Assembly: GCF_008807375.1 (NCBI RefSeq)
Contig: NZ_CP043311.1
Coordinates: forward strand, 276,501-340,500
DNA from: Pseudomonas lalkuanensis
GTDB lineage: Bacteria; Pseudomonadota; Gammaproteobacteria; Pseudomonadales; Pseudomonadaceae
Length of the DNA stretch: 64,000 bases
Direction: 5' to 3'
Both the position numbers and the translations under genes were made by a program. The notes below the pieces were generated by a model that was not told the origin of the DNA, did not search any database, and was given only the letters and a program-made list of their open reading frames with translations. Shown piece by piece: positions 18,114-25,389 of the stretch. How positions within the stretch are numbered: position 1 is the first letter of the stretch; every line of letters begins with the position of its first letter.

Positions 18114-18932
18114 TTATTGGCCCAGTTGTTCGGCCAGCTCGGCCGAACGCCGGTCGGCGGCGTTCAGGGCCTGTTGCACCAGGGCTTCGAAGCCGCCGGC
18201 CTGGAAAGTCTTGATCGCCGCTTCGGTGGTGCCGTTGGGCGAGGTGACGCGGCGGCGCAGCTCGGCGGCGTCGACGTCGCTGGAAACCGCCATGCGCGCG
18301 GCGCCCAGGGCGGTCTGCAGGGTCAGCTGCTCGGCGGTGGCGCGGGGCAGTCCGAGTTTTTCGCCAGCGGCGGTCATGGCTTCCATCAGCAGGAAGAAGT
18401 AGGCCGGGCCGCTACCGGAAACAGCGGTCACGGCGTCGATCAGTTTCTCTTCCTCCAGCCAGAGGGCGATGCCCACGGCGGACAGCAGCTGCTCGGCCTG
18501 CTCGCGCTGGGCGGCAGTGACCTCGGCGTTGGCGTAAAGGCCGCTCGCGCCCAGGCCTACCAGAGCCGGGGTGTTGGGCATGCAGCGCACGATCGGGCGC
18601 GCGCCGAGCCAGGCGGCCAGGCTGGCGCAGGTGATGCCGGCGGCGATGGAAACCACCAGCTGGCCATCCTTCAGGCTGGGTGCCAGGGCCTGGCAGACCG
18701 CCTTCATGACCTGCGGCTTGGTCGCCAGGACCACCACGTCGGCGCCTTGCACGGCGTCGGCGTTGCTTTCCACCACGTCGATGCCGTGCTCGGCGCTGAT
18801 CTTCGCGCGCTGCTCGGCGCCGGGATCGCTGGCGCGGATGTGGTCGGCGGCGACGCCCTGGGCGCGCAGGCCGCCGATCAGGCTGGCGGCCATGTTGCCG
18901 GCGCCGATGAATGCAATGCGGGGAGTGCTCAT
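18114..18932 (-). CDS. proC: Pyrroline-5-carboxylate reductase
   Basis: Last step of proline synthesis, reducing P5C with NAD(P)H. The 272-residue protein has the Rossmann motif IAFIGAGNMAASLIGGL at residues 6-22, VVVLATKPQVM, and the C-terminal signature AVSGSGPAYFFLLMEAMTAAGEKLGLPR. Second gene of the yggS operon, 14 bp after yggS. Confidence 0.97.
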   Translation of the reverse strand: MSTPRIAFIGAGNMAASLIGGLRAQGVAADHIRASDPGAEQRAKISAEHGIDVVESNADAVQGADVVVLATKPQVMKAVCQALAPSLKDGQLVVSIAAGITCASLAAWLGARPIVRCMPNTPALVGLGASGLYANAEVTAAQREQAEQLLSAVGIALWLEEEKLIDAVTAVSGSGPAYFFLLMEAMTAAGEKLGLPRATAEQLTLQTALGAARMAVSSDVDAAELRRRVTSPNGTTEAAIKTFQAGGFEALVQQALNAADRRSAELAEQLGQ

Positions 18933-18946
18933 GAATGCTTCCTTAA

Positions 18947-19639
18947 TTAGTGCGAGGGCTGGCCGTAGTCGCGGGCGCCGAACAGCGCGGTGCCGATGCG
19001 CACCCAGGTGGCGCCTTCGGCGATGGCCGCTTCCAGGTCATGGCTCATGCCCATGGACAGGGTGTCCAACGAGGGGTTCAGCGCCTCCTGCAACTGGCGC
19101 AGGCGGGCGAAGGCGGCATGCTGCTCCGCCGGGTCTTCGGTGGGTTCGGGAATCGCCATCAGGCCACGCAGGCGCAGGTTCGGCAGCTCGGCCACGGCAG
19201 CGGCCAGGGCCGGCAGATCCTCCGGGGTGCAGCCAGACTTGCTGTCCTCGCCACTGACGTTGACCTGCAGGCAGATGTTCAGCGGCGGAAGGTGCGCGGG
19301 GCGCTGGGCGGAGAGGCGTTCGGCGATCTTCAGGCGGTCCACCGAGTGCACCCAGTGGAAATGTTCGGCAATGGATTTGGTCTTGTTCGACTGGATCGGG
19401 CCGATGAAATGCCAGGTCAGCGCAAGGTCAGTGAGCTCGACCTGCTTGGCCAGTGCTTCCTGCAGGTAGTTCTCGCCGAAATCGGCCACCCCGGCGGCGA
19501 AGGCTTCGCGGACGGCGTCGGCGGGTTTGGTCTTGCTCACGGCCAGCAGGCCGATGCTGGAAATTTCTCGCCCTGAGGCTTGCGCCGCCTCACGGATACG
19601 CGCGCGAACCTTTGCAATATTGTCTGCTATCGTGGACAT
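18947..19639 (-). CDS. yggS: PLP homeostasis protein YggS
   Basis: Pyridoxal-phosphate-binding protein (230 aa, COG0325) that balances intracellular PLP. The PLP lysine is in LLAVSKTKPADAV (about residue 36), followed by FGENYLQEAL, WHFIGPIQSNK, and the phosphate-binding SMGMSHDLEAAIAEGATWVRIGTALFG. The start at 19639 gives MSTIADNIAKV; a longer opening to 19936 overlaps pilT and is rejected. Divergent from pilT, with 163 bp between starts. Confidence 0.95.
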   Translation of the reverse strand: MSTIADNIAKVRARIREAAQASGREISSIGLLAVSKTKPADAVREAFAAGVADFGENYLQEALAKQVELTDLALTWHFIGPIQSNKTKSIAEHFHWVHSVDRLKIAERLSAQRPAHLPPLNICLQVNVSGEDSKSGCTPEDLPALAAAVAELPNLRLRGLMAIPEPTEDPAEQHAAFARLRQLQEALNPSLDTLSMGMSHDLEAAIAEGATWVRIGTALFGARDYGQPSH

Positions 19640-19802
19640 TACCTGCGCTCTACAGCCCGGCCTGAGTGGGGTCTGCGGCATTCTAACTGCCGCTGAAAAA
19701 TGTAGCGAGCTACGGCCGGGCAGGTCGGTATCGACAGCCTCAGGCCCGGCGCGGTGATCATTCAGCAGTCTGCAAACCGTTTGCTTCGAATTGGGGAGCC
19801 CC

Positions 19803-20837
19803 ATGGATATTACTGAGTTGCTTGCCTTCAGCGCCAAGCAGGGCGCTTCGGACCTGCATCTCTCGGCCGGCCTGCCACCTATGATTCGCGTCGATGGCGA
19901 CGTGCGCCGGATCAACCTGCCGGCCCTGGACCACAAGCAGGTCCACGCGCTGATCTACGACATCATGAACGACAAGCAGCGCAAGGATTTCGAGGAATTC
20001 CTCGAGACCGACTTCTCCTTCGAAGTCCCTGGCGTCGCGCGTTTCCGGGTCAACGCCTTCAACCAGAACCGCGGCGCCGGCGCCGTGTTCCGTACCATTC
20101 CCTCCAAGGTCCTGAGCATGGAAGACCTGGGGATGGGCGAGATCTTCAAGAAGATTTCCGATGTTCCGCGCGGCCTGGTGCTGGTCACCGGCCCCACCGG
20201 TTCGGGCAAGTCCACCACCCTGGCGGCCATGCTCGATTACCTGAACAGCACCAAGTACCACCACATCCTCACCGTGGAAGACCCGATCGAATTCGTCCAC
20301 GAGTCGAAAAAGTGCCTGATCAACCAGCGGGAAGTGCACCGCGACACCCTCGGTTTCAACGAAGCCCTTCGTTCGGCCCTGCGTGAAGACCCGGACATCA
20401 TCCTGGTGGGCGAGATGCGCGACCTGGAAACCATCCGCCTGGCACTGACCGCAGCGGAAACCGGTCACCTGGTATTCGGCACCCTGCACACCACCTCCGC
20501 GGCCAAGACCATCGACCGCGTGGTCGACGTGTTCCCCGCCGAGGAAAAGGCCATGGTCCGCTCCATGCTTTCCGAATCCCTCCAGTCGGTGATCTCCCAG
20601 ACCCTGCTGAAGAAGATCGGCGGCGGCCGGGTGGCGGCCCACGAGATCATGATCGGCACCCCGGCCATCCGTAACCTGATTCGCGAAGACAAGGTGGCGC
20701 AGATGTACTCCGCCATCCAGACGGGCGGCTCGCTCGGCATGCAGACCCTCGACATGTGCCTCAAGGGCCTGGTCGCCAAGGGCCTGGTCAGCCGCGAGAG
20801 CGCGCGGGAAAAGGCCAAGAGCCCGGAAAACTTCTGA
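19803..20837 (+). CDS. pilT: Type IV pilus retraction ATPase PilT
   Basis: Hexameric ATPase that depolymerises type IV pili for twitching motility (344 aa, the P. aeruginosa length). Walker A is GPTGSGKSTTLAAML, the Asp box holds EDPIEFVHESKK, Walker B is ILVGEMRDLETI, the His box is TGHLVFGTLHT, and the PilT-specific AIRNLIREDK follows. MDITELLAF at 19803 is the conserved start, preceded by GGGGAG. pilU follows after 39 bp. Confidence 0.98.
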   Translation: MDITELLAFSAKQGASDLHLSAGLPPMIRVDGDVRRINLPALDHKQVHALIYDIMNDKQRKDFEEFLETDFSFEVPGVARFRVNAFNQNRGAGAVFRTIPSKVLSMEDLGMGEIFKKISDVPRGLVLVTGPTGSGKSTTLAAMLDYLNSTKYHHILTVEDPIEFVHESKKCLINQREVHRDTLGFNEALRSALREDPDIILVGEMRDLETIRLALTAAETGHLVFGTLHTTSAAKTIDRVVDVFPAEEKAMVRSMLSESLQSVISQTLLKKIGGGRVAAHEIMIGTPAIRNLIREDKVAQMYSAIQTGGSLGMQTLDMCLKGLVAKGLVSRESAREKAKSPENF

Positions 20838-20876
20838 CCCGCCTGACCGGCGCCGGCATCGAACAGCGAGAACGCC

Positions 20877-22022
20877 ATGGAATTCGAGAAACTGATGCGC
20901 CTGATGGTGGAAAAAGGCGGTTCCGACCTCTTCATCACGGCGGGTGTGCCGCCGTCGATGAAGGTCAACGGCAAGATCATGCCGGTGACCAAGAACCCCA
21001 TGTCGCCGGAAATGACGCGGGAAACCGTGCTGGGCGTGATGAACGAGCAGCAGCGCCGTGACTTCGCCGAGCACCACGAATGCAACTTCGCCATCAGCGC
21101 GCGGGGCATCGGGCGTTTCCGTGTCAGCGCCTTCTACCAGCGCAACCTGGTGGGCATGGTGCTGCGCCGGATCGAGACCACCATCCCTACCATCGATGAG
21201 CTGAAACTGCCGGAAATCCTCAAGAAGCTGGCACTGACCAAGCGCGGCCTGGTGCTCTTCGTCGGCGCCACCGGCACCGGCAAGTCCACCTCCCTGGCGG
21301 CGATGATCGGCCACCGCAACAAGAACAGCAGCGGCCACATCATTTCCATCGAAGACCCGATCGAATTCATCCACCAGCACCAGAGCTGCATCGTCACCCA
21401 GCGTGAAGTGGGCATCGACACCGAGTCCTTCGAAGTGGCCCTGAAGAACACCCTGCGCCAGGCGCCGGACGTGATCCTGATCGGCGAGGTGCGGACCCGC
21501 GAGACCATGGACCACGCCATCGCCTTCGCCGAAACCGGCCACCTGTGCCTGGCCACCCTGCACGCCAACAATGCCAACCAGGCGCTGGACCGCATCATCA
21601 ACTTCTTCCCCGCCGACCGGCAGCAGCAGGTGTGGATGGACCTTTCGCTGAACCTCAAGGCCATCGTCGCCCAGCAACTGGTGCCGACTCCGGACGGCAA
21701 GGGCCGCCGCGCGGTGATCGAAGTGCTGATCAACACCCCGCTGGCCGCCGACCTGATCCGCAAGGGCGAGGTACACGAACTCAAGGCCCTGATGAAGCGC
21801 TCCTCCGAGCACGGCATGCAGACCTTCGACCAGGCGCTCTACAACCTCTATTCCCAGGGCGAGATCACCTACGAAGACGCCCTGCTCTACGCCGACTCGG
21901 CGAACGACCTGCGCCTGATGATCAAGCTCGGCTCGGAAACCGATGGCGAGCACCTGCAGCACATGAGCGACGGCCTGTCGCTGCAGGTGTCGGAAGAAGA
22001 CCCGGGGCGCCGCTTCCGCTAA
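20877..22022 (+). CDS. pilU: Type IV pilus PilT-dependent ATPase PilU
   Basis: PilT paralogue (381 aa) that aids retraction together with PilT. Walker A GATGTGKSTSLAAMIG, Walker B ILIGEVRTRETM, and His box TGHLCLATLHANNANQ are present. The PilT AIRNLIRE motif is replaced by TPLAADLIRKGEVHELK, as in PilU. It has an extra C-terminal tail ending in a Glu/Asp-rich segment. Cotranscribed with pilT and followed by a terminator. Confidence 0.97.
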   Translation: MEFEKLMRLMVEKGGSDLFITAGVPPSMKVNGKIMPVTKNPMSPEMTRETVLGVMNEQQRRDFAEHHECNFAISARGIGRFRVSAFYQRNLVGMVLRRIETTIPTIDELKLPEILKKLALTKRGLVLFVGATGTGKSTSLAAMIGHRNKNSSGHIISIEDPIEFIHQHQSCIVTQREVGIDTESFEVALKNTLRQAPDVILIGEVRTRETMDHAIAFAETGHLCLATLHANNANQALDRIINFFPADRQQQVWMDLSLNLKAIVAQQLVPTPDGKGRRAVIEVLINTPLAADLIRKGEVHELKALMKRSSEHGMQTFDQALYNLYSQGEITYEDALLYADSANDLRLMIKLGSETDGEHLQHMSDGLSLQVSEEDPGRRFR

Positions 22023-22040
22023 GCTTGCGCTCCATGAACA

Positions 22041-22064
22041 AGCCCGCTTCGGCGGGCTTCTTCA
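22041..22064 (+). terminator. Intrinsic terminator after pilU
   Basis: Arms AAGCCCGC (22041-22048) and GCGGGCTT (22053-22060) around TTCG, followed by a pyrimidine run CTTC, 18 bp past the pilU stop. Confidence 0.8.
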
Positions 22065-22098
22065 TGTCCGCGATTCACACATCCCTGCAGGAGGCAGC

Positions 22099-22494
22099 AT
22101 GAACACCCGTCAGGACACCCACAGCAAGGTCATCGGCTACCTGCTCTGGATTTTCGGATTCCTCGGTTCCCACCGCTTCTACTATGGCAAGCCGGTGACC
22201 GGCACCATCTGGTTCTTCACCCTGGGCCTGTTCTTCATCGGCTGGATCATCGACCTGTTCCTGATCCCGGCCATGGACCGCGAGGCTGGCCTGCGCTTCA
22301 ACGCCGGCCAGTACGACTACAACGTCGCCTGGATCCTGCTGACCTTCCTCGGCGTCTTCGGCGTGCACCGCATGTACCAGGGCAAGTGGATCAGCGGCAT
22401 CCTCTACCTGCTTACCGGCGGCTTCTTCCTGATCGGCGTGCTCTACGACTTCTGGACCCTGAACACCCAGGTGTCGGTGCTCAACGCGCGCTAA
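22099..22494 (+). CDS. TM2 domain membrane protein
   Basis: 131-residue inner-membrane protein made of two tandem TM2 units. Unit one is YLLWIFGFLGSHRFYYGKPVTGTIWFF...WIIDLFLIP; unit two is ILLTFLGVFGVHRMYQGKWISGILYLL...VLYDFWTL. Each has a GxHRxYxGK loop between two helices and ends with a membrane-proximal Asp. Function unknown. AGGAGG at 22089-22094 gives a strong ribosome site. The gene lies between the pilU terminator and a REPIN. Confidence 0.9.
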   Translation: MNTRQDTHSKVIGYLLWIFGFLGSHRFYYGKPVTGTIWFFTLGLFFIGWIIDLFLIPAMDREAGLRFNAGQYDYNVAWILLTFLGVFGVHRMYQGKWISGILYLLTGGFFLIGVLYDFWTLNTQVSVLNAR

Positions 22495-22510
22495 GCCGAT
22501 TCCTGTCCTT

Positions 22511-22607
22511 GTGGGGGCGAATTCATTCGCTAACCGGACCGCCAGGTCCGGCCTGCAAGCTTTGCCGGGGACGCTGCGCGTCCCTTCGCGAATGAATTCG
22601 CCCCCAC
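22511..22607. repeat. REPIN (REP doublet) upstream of cbs
   Basis: Two inverted 20-bp REP arms, GTGGGGGCGAATTCATTCGC (22511-22530) and its exact complement (22588-22607), enclose a 57-bp spacer that itself has pairing blocks (CCGGACC/GGTCCGG and GGGACGC/GCGTCCC). This is a REP doublet, a non-autonomous element class normally mobilised by RAYT transposases; no RAYT gene is in this window. Confidence 0.88.
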
Positions 22608-22731
22608 AGGATCAATCCCTCTCGGCCTGACCCCTTCGTCGGAACCCGTGGCGGCCCCCCGCCTTGCGGCCTATGTTCCAGCGTGGGGCGCCTGCTTCGC
22701 CCCCTGCCTGGTCGCGCAAGGAGGTGACGCC

Positions 22732-24111
22732 ATGAACAGTGTCAAAGATGTTCGTCCCGCAGTCCTCGACCTGATCGGCAACACTCCGCTGGTGCGGGTC
22801 ACCCGCTTCGATACCGGCCTCTGTACCCTGTTCCTGAAACTCGAATCCCAGAACCCCGGCGGTTCGATCAAGGACCGCATCGGCGTTGCCATGATCAACA
22901 GCGCCGAACGTGATGGCCGGCTCAAGCCTGGCGGCACCATAGTCGAGGCGACCGCCGGCAACACCGGCCTGGGCCTGGCCCTGGTGGGCCGCGCCAAGGG
23001 CTACCGGGTAGTGCTGGTGGTGCCGGACAAGATGTCCACCGAGAAGGTGCTGCACCTGAAAGCCATGGGTGCCGAGGTGCACATCACCCGCTCCGATGTC
23101 GGCAAGGGGCACCCCGATTACTACCAGGATCTGGCCGGCCGCCTGGCCGCGCAGATTCCCGGCGCCTTCTTCGCCGACCAGTTCAACAACCCGGCCAATC
23201 CCCTGGCCCACGAGAGCACCACCGGCCCGGAGATCTGGCAGCAGACCGGGCAGGACGTGGACGCCATCGTCGTCGGCGTCGGCTCCGCCGGTACCCTCAC
23301 CGGCCTGACCCGCTATTTTCGCCGGGTGCAGCCGGCCCTGGAGATGGTCCTGGCTGACCCGGTGGGTTCGGTGATGGCCGAGTACGTGCGCAGCGGGACC
23401 CTGGGCGCGGTCGGCTCCTGGGCGGTGGAAGGCATAGGCGAGGACTTCGTGCCGTCCATCGCGGACCTGTCCAGCGTGCGCCATGCCTATTCCATCAGCG
23501 ACGAGGAGAGCTTCGCCCACGCCCGCGAACTGTTGCGCGTCGAGGGCATCCCCGGAGGGTCGTCCACGGGCACCCTGCTGGCGGCGGCGCTGCGTTACTG
23601 CCGCGAGCAGAAGACGCCGAAGCGGGTGGTCAGCTTCGTCTGCGATACCGGCACCCGCTACCTGTCGAAGGTCTACAACGACCAGTGGATGACCGACCAG
23701 GGCCTGCTGGCGCGCAAGCGCTACGGCGACCTGCGCGACATCATCGCGCGGCGCTACGAGGACGGCCGGGTGATCAGCGTGGGACCGGACGACACCCTTC
23801 TCACTGCCTTCCAGCGCATGCGCCTGGCGGATGTTTCGCAATTGCCGGTGCTGCGGGACGGGGATCTGGTGGGGGTGGTGGACGAATCGGACATCCTGCT
23901 CGGCGTGCACGCCGACGCCACGCACTTCCGCCAGCCGGTGGCGAGCGTCATGACTACGCGTCTGGAGACCCTGGCACCGGATGCCAGCCTCGCCGAACTG
24001 CAGGAAGAGCTCGACCGCGGCCTGGTCGCGATCATCGCCGACACCTCCGGATTCCACGGCCTCATAACCCGCTCCGACCTGCTCAATCACCTGCGGAGGA
24101 CCCTTGCATGA
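22732..24111 (+). CDS. cbs: Cystathionine beta-synthase
   Basis: PLP enzyme joining serine and homocysteine to cystathionine in reverse transsulfuration (459 aa). The fold-type-II core has IGNTPLVRV and the PLP lysine at about residue 47 in GGSIKDRIG, then EATAGNTGLGLALV and GVGSAGTLTGLTRYF. A C-terminal pair of CBS domains (about residues 340-455) is a likely regulatory module. The start at 22732 has AAGGAGGTGA upstream. It overlaps the next gene by 4 nt (ATGA). Confidence 0.92.
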   Translation: MNSVKDVRPAVLDLIGNTPLVRVTRFDTGLCTLFLKLESQNPGGSIKDRIGVAMINSAERDGRLKPGGTIVEATAGNTGLGLALVGRAKGYRVVLVVPDKMSTEKVLHLKAMGAEVHITRSDVGKGHPDYYQDLAGRLAAQIPGAFFADQFNNPANPLAHESTTGPEIWQQTGQDVDAIVVGVGSAGTLTGLTRYFRRVQPALEMVLADPVGSVMAEYVRSGTLGAVGSWAVEGIGEDFVPSIADLSSVRHAYSISDEESFAHARELLRVEGIPGGSSTGTLLAAALRYCREQKTPKRVVSFVCDTGTRYLSKVYNDQWMTDQGLLARKRYGDLRDIIARRYEDGRVISVGPDDTLLTAFQRMRLADVSQLPVLRDGDLVGVVDESDILLGVHADATHFRQPVASVMTTRLETLAPDASLAELQEELDRGLVAIIADTSGFHGLITRSDLLNHLRRTLA

Positions 24112-25292
24112 GCCAGCAGGACGACACCGATCCACGCGCCTTCGCCACCCGCGTCATCCACGCCGGCCAGGCCCCGGACCCCTCCACCGGAGCCATCATG
24201 CCGCCGATCTACGCCAACTCCACCTATGCCCAGGAAAGTCCCGGCGTGCACAAGGGACTGGATTACGGCCGCTCCCACAACCCTACGCGCTGGGCCCTGG
24301 AGCGCTGCGTCGCGGACCTGGAAGGCGGCGCTCAGGCCTTCGCTTTCGCCTCAGGGCTGGCGGCTATTTCCACGGTACTGGAGCTGCTCGACAGCGGGTC
24401 CCACATCGTTGCGAGCAATGACCTCTACGGCGGCACCTTCCGCCTGTTCGAGCGGGTGCGGCGAGTCAGCGCCGGGCACAGGTTCAGCTTCGTCGACTTC
24501 AGTGATATCGGTGCGATCCAGGCGGCGATCCAGGACGATACCCGCATGCTCTGGGTAGAGACCCCGAGCAACCCGCTGCTGCGCCTGGCCGACCTGGAAG
24601 CCATCGCAGAGCTGTGCCAGGGGCGGGGCATCATCCTGGTTGCGGACAACACCTTCGCCAGCCCCTGGGTGCAGCGGCCCCTGGAACTCGGCTTCGACCT
24701 GGTGGTGCATTCCACCACCAAGTACCTCAATGGCCACTCCGACGTGATCGGCGGCATCGCCATCGTTTCCGCCGACCGCCGTTGCGAACCGCTGCGCGAG
24801 CGCCTGGGCTTCCTGCAGAACGCCGTGGGCGCCATCGCCGGGCCTTTCGACGCCTTTCTCACCCTGCGCGGGGTGAAGACCCTGGCCCTGCGCATGGAGC
24901 GCCACTGCCATAACGCCCAGGAACTGGCCTACTGGCTTGAGCAGCAGCCGCAGGTGGCGCGGGTCTACTACCCCGGCTTGCAATCCCATCCCCAGCACGC
25001 CCTGGCGCGGCGGCAGATGCAGGGGTACGGCGGCATGATCTCCCTCGACCTGCGGGCCGACCTGGCGGGTACCCGGCGATTTCTCGAGGCGGTGCGCATC
25101 TTCACCCTGGCCGAGAGCCTGGGTGGCGTGGAGAGCCTGATCGAGCACCCGGCGATCATGACCCACGCCAGTATCCCGGCGGAGATCCGTGCGGAGCTGG
25201 GCATCGGTGACTCGCTGGTGCGGTTGTCGGTGGGGGTGGAGGACGTGGACGACCTGCGCGCGGATCTGGCGCAGGCGCTGGGGAGGGTTTGA
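24108..25292 (+). CDS. Cystathionine gamma-lyase (or related Cys/Met PLP enzyme)
   Basis: Fold-type-I Cys/Met metabolism PLP enzyme (394 aa). Key elements are YGRSHNPTRWALE, FASGLAAISTVLELL, ETPSNPLL, VADNTFASPW, the PLP lysine at about residue 205 in HSTTKYLNGHSDVIGG, and SLGGVESLIEHPAIMTHA near the end. Coupling to cbs makes cystathionine gamma-lyase the most likely activity, giving cysteine; gamma-synthase activity cannot be excluded from sequence. The start at 24108 is set by the ATGA overlap; upstream in-frame codons lie within cbs. Confidence 0.9.
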   Translation: MSQQDDTDPRAFATRVIHAGQAPDPSTGAIMPPIYANSTYAQESPGVHKGLDYGRSHNPTRWALERCVADLEGGAQAFAFASGLAAISTVLELLDSGSHIVASNDLYGGTFRLFERVRRVSAGHRFSFVDFSDIGAIQAAIQDDTRMLWVETPSNPLLRLADLEAIAELCQGRGIILVADNTFASPWVQRPLELGFDLVVHSTTKYLNGHSDVIGGIAIVSADRRCEPLRERLGFLQNAVGAIAGPFDAFLTLRGVKTLALRMERHCHNAQELAYWLEQQPQVARVYYPGLQSHPQHALARRQMQGYGGMISLDLRADLAGTRRFLEAVRIFTLAESLGGVESLIEHPAIMTHASIPAEIRAELGIGDSLVRLSVGVEDVDDLRADLAQALGRV

Positions 25293-25351
25293 GGGCTCCC
25301 GGGCTCAGACTGGGCAACGTCGTGAGGCGGGACTTTTCCCCCTCACCCCAG

Positions 25352-25373
25352 CCCTCTCCTTGCAGGGAGAGGG
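25352..25373. terminator. Inverted repeat between convergent genes
   Basis: Arms CCCTCTCC (25352-25359) and GGAGAGGG (25366-25373) around TTGCAG, preceded by a C-rich CCCCTCACCCCAGC stretch. This CCCTCACCCC...CCCTCTCC pattern recurs in many proteobacterial intergenic regions. It lies between the stops of the convergent lyase and acylase genes and may end both transcripts; there is no clean T-run. Confidence 0.5.
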
Positions 25374-25389
25374 GGCGGGGGGGAGGGCG

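Noticed and set aside
19758..21962. A 734-codon open frame on the minus strand across pilT and pilU
   Set aside because: It is antisense to two clearly coding genes. Its composition is a by-product of high GC and codon bias, and it has no recognisable domain.
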